A DNA stretch of 64,000 bases from Ostreococcus lucimarinus CCE9901 (lineage: Eukaryota; Chlorophyta; Mamiellophyceae; Mamiellales; Bathycoccaceae), in contig NC_009367.1 of the NCBI RefSeq assembly GCF_000092065.1, positions 310,001 through 374,000 of the forward strand. The letters run 5' to 3'. Every line of letters starts with the position of its first letter. Position 1 is the stretch's first letter. Below are positions 63,511 to 64,000 of the stretch, piece by piece. A model generated the notes under the pieces. It was given only the letters and a program-made list of their open reading frames with translations, searched no databases and was not told where the DNA came from. A program made the position numbers and the translations under genes.

Positions 63511-64000
63511 CTAAGGACGAGACGTCTTCAAAACCTCGACGCACCAGTTGCCGTGATCGTAATACGCCGCCGTGACCTCGCACCAAGGAAGGTTTTCAAA
63601 CAGCTTTGGAAGCTCACCCTCGGTGTACACGTGACAATATCGCTGATACACAACCGATCGTTTCTCGCGATCGGCCTCACCGTGCGTGGGCGCGCCGCTC
63701 ACGCGCGATTGGCGCTCTCGCTCGTCCTCGGGCGCGACGCCCTTGACTTTGATCTTGTTATGAAACGGCACCAAGACGTCTTGGCCTTCAAATTGGTGAC
63801 CAGAAACCCCCCCTTGCTCTTGCTCGAGCGCCCAGGCGTAGAATAATGCGACACCACCAACCTTGACGATGCGCATCGTTTCCTTTACGAGCTCCACGCG
63901 ACGTTCGGGAGACGATATGTGATGCAACACGGCGATGTTGAGCGCGTAGTCGAACACGTCGGATCGATACGGCAAAATAACGGCGTCGGCCACCATTACC
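63511..64000 (-). CDS. TRM9/ALKBH8-like tRNA methyltransferase, C-terminal part
   Basis: The frame is open to the window edge (the codon before the first visible ATG is GTA), so the N-terminal half lies beyond 64000. About 163 residues are visible. ADAVILPYRSDVFDYALNIAVLHHISSPERRVELV is the SAM-binding post-I region shared by yeast Trm9 and the ALKBH8 methyltransferase domain. VGGVALFYAWALEQEQ and the C-terminal RYCHVYTEGELPKLF and YDHGNWCVEVLK also match. Trm9 finishes methoxycarbonylmethyl-uridine at the tRNA wobble base. Whether an AlkB domain is fused upstream cannot be told here. Confidence 0.88.
   Translation of the reverse strand, partial: VMVADAVILPYRSDVFDYALNIAVLHHISSPERRVELVKETMRIVKVGGVALFYAWALEQEQGGVSGHQFEGQDVLVPFHNKIKVKGVAPEDERERQSRVSGAPTHGEADREKRSVVYQRYCHVYTEGELPKLFENLPWCEVTAAYYDHGNWCVEVLKTSRP

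Overview
This is eukaryotic nuclear DNA from a very compact, GC-rich genome. It fits a picoplanktonic green alga of the Mamiellales, most like Ostreococcus. The reasons are gene spacing often under 200 bp, plastid-targeted proteins of the green lineage (a fibrillin, an LHC-like protein, an ESV1-type starch protein, UDP-sugar pyrophosphorylase), an EFL translation GTPase in place of canonical EF-1alpha, few and short introns near gene 5' ends, and TGTAA polyadenylation signals. I cannot fix the species from sequence alone. No rRNA, tRNA, transposon, CRISPR array or viral gene was recognised.

Layout. 1-9.6 kb: a partial gene with an NPPY methyltransferase-like motif, an orphan plastid-type protein, a STE20/SPAK-like kinase, TMEM230, a three-DM10-domain EFHC1/Rib72-like protein, a GT64 glycosyltransferase, a RING-H2 protein and a triple-AP2 protein. 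9.8-26 kb: a LysM membrane protein, a soluble calpain, UDP-sugar pyrophosphorylase, primase small subunit, ESV1-like starch protein, DRS1/DDX27 helicase, a DMT transporter, a single-domain expansin-like protein, adrenodoxin-type ferredoxin reductase and a plastid coiled-coil protein. 26-45 kb: an SFI1-like protein, an ELYS/HOS1-like nucleoporin, a sulfotransferase-like protein, a SpoU methyltransferase, a very large KDM5/JARID1-like protein, BUB3 and a plastid-type RqcH/NFACT protein. 45-64 kb: an LHC-like protein, an aberrant Nudix hydrolase, an SDR, dihydroorotase, an orphan, a fibrillin, CCT6, asparaginase, a mitochondrial carrier, EFL, X-Pro aminopeptidase, MLH1, an orphan and a partial TRM9-like methyltransferase.

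Genes are single units on alternating strands, with many head-to-head pairs that share 20-300 bp promoters. No operon or cluster logic is evident, but cell-cycle and genome-maintenance functions are frequent (primase, MLH1, BUB3, SFI1-like, KDM5-like).

Seven introns with clear coding support were reconstructed, and all seven carry ACTGAC or ACTCAC 18-37 nt before the acceptor. An eighth site of the same kind lies just before the EFL start codon. The observations most worth follow-up are: a KDM5-like protein whose JmjC domain has lost both iron-binding histidines; a 16-bp motif (CGTATGGGTAAACAGT) repeated at three gene starts; RFx[V/I] docking motifs in the tail of a SPAK-like kinase; and a DM10 axonemal-type protein and an SFI1-like protein in what is probably a flagellum-less cell.
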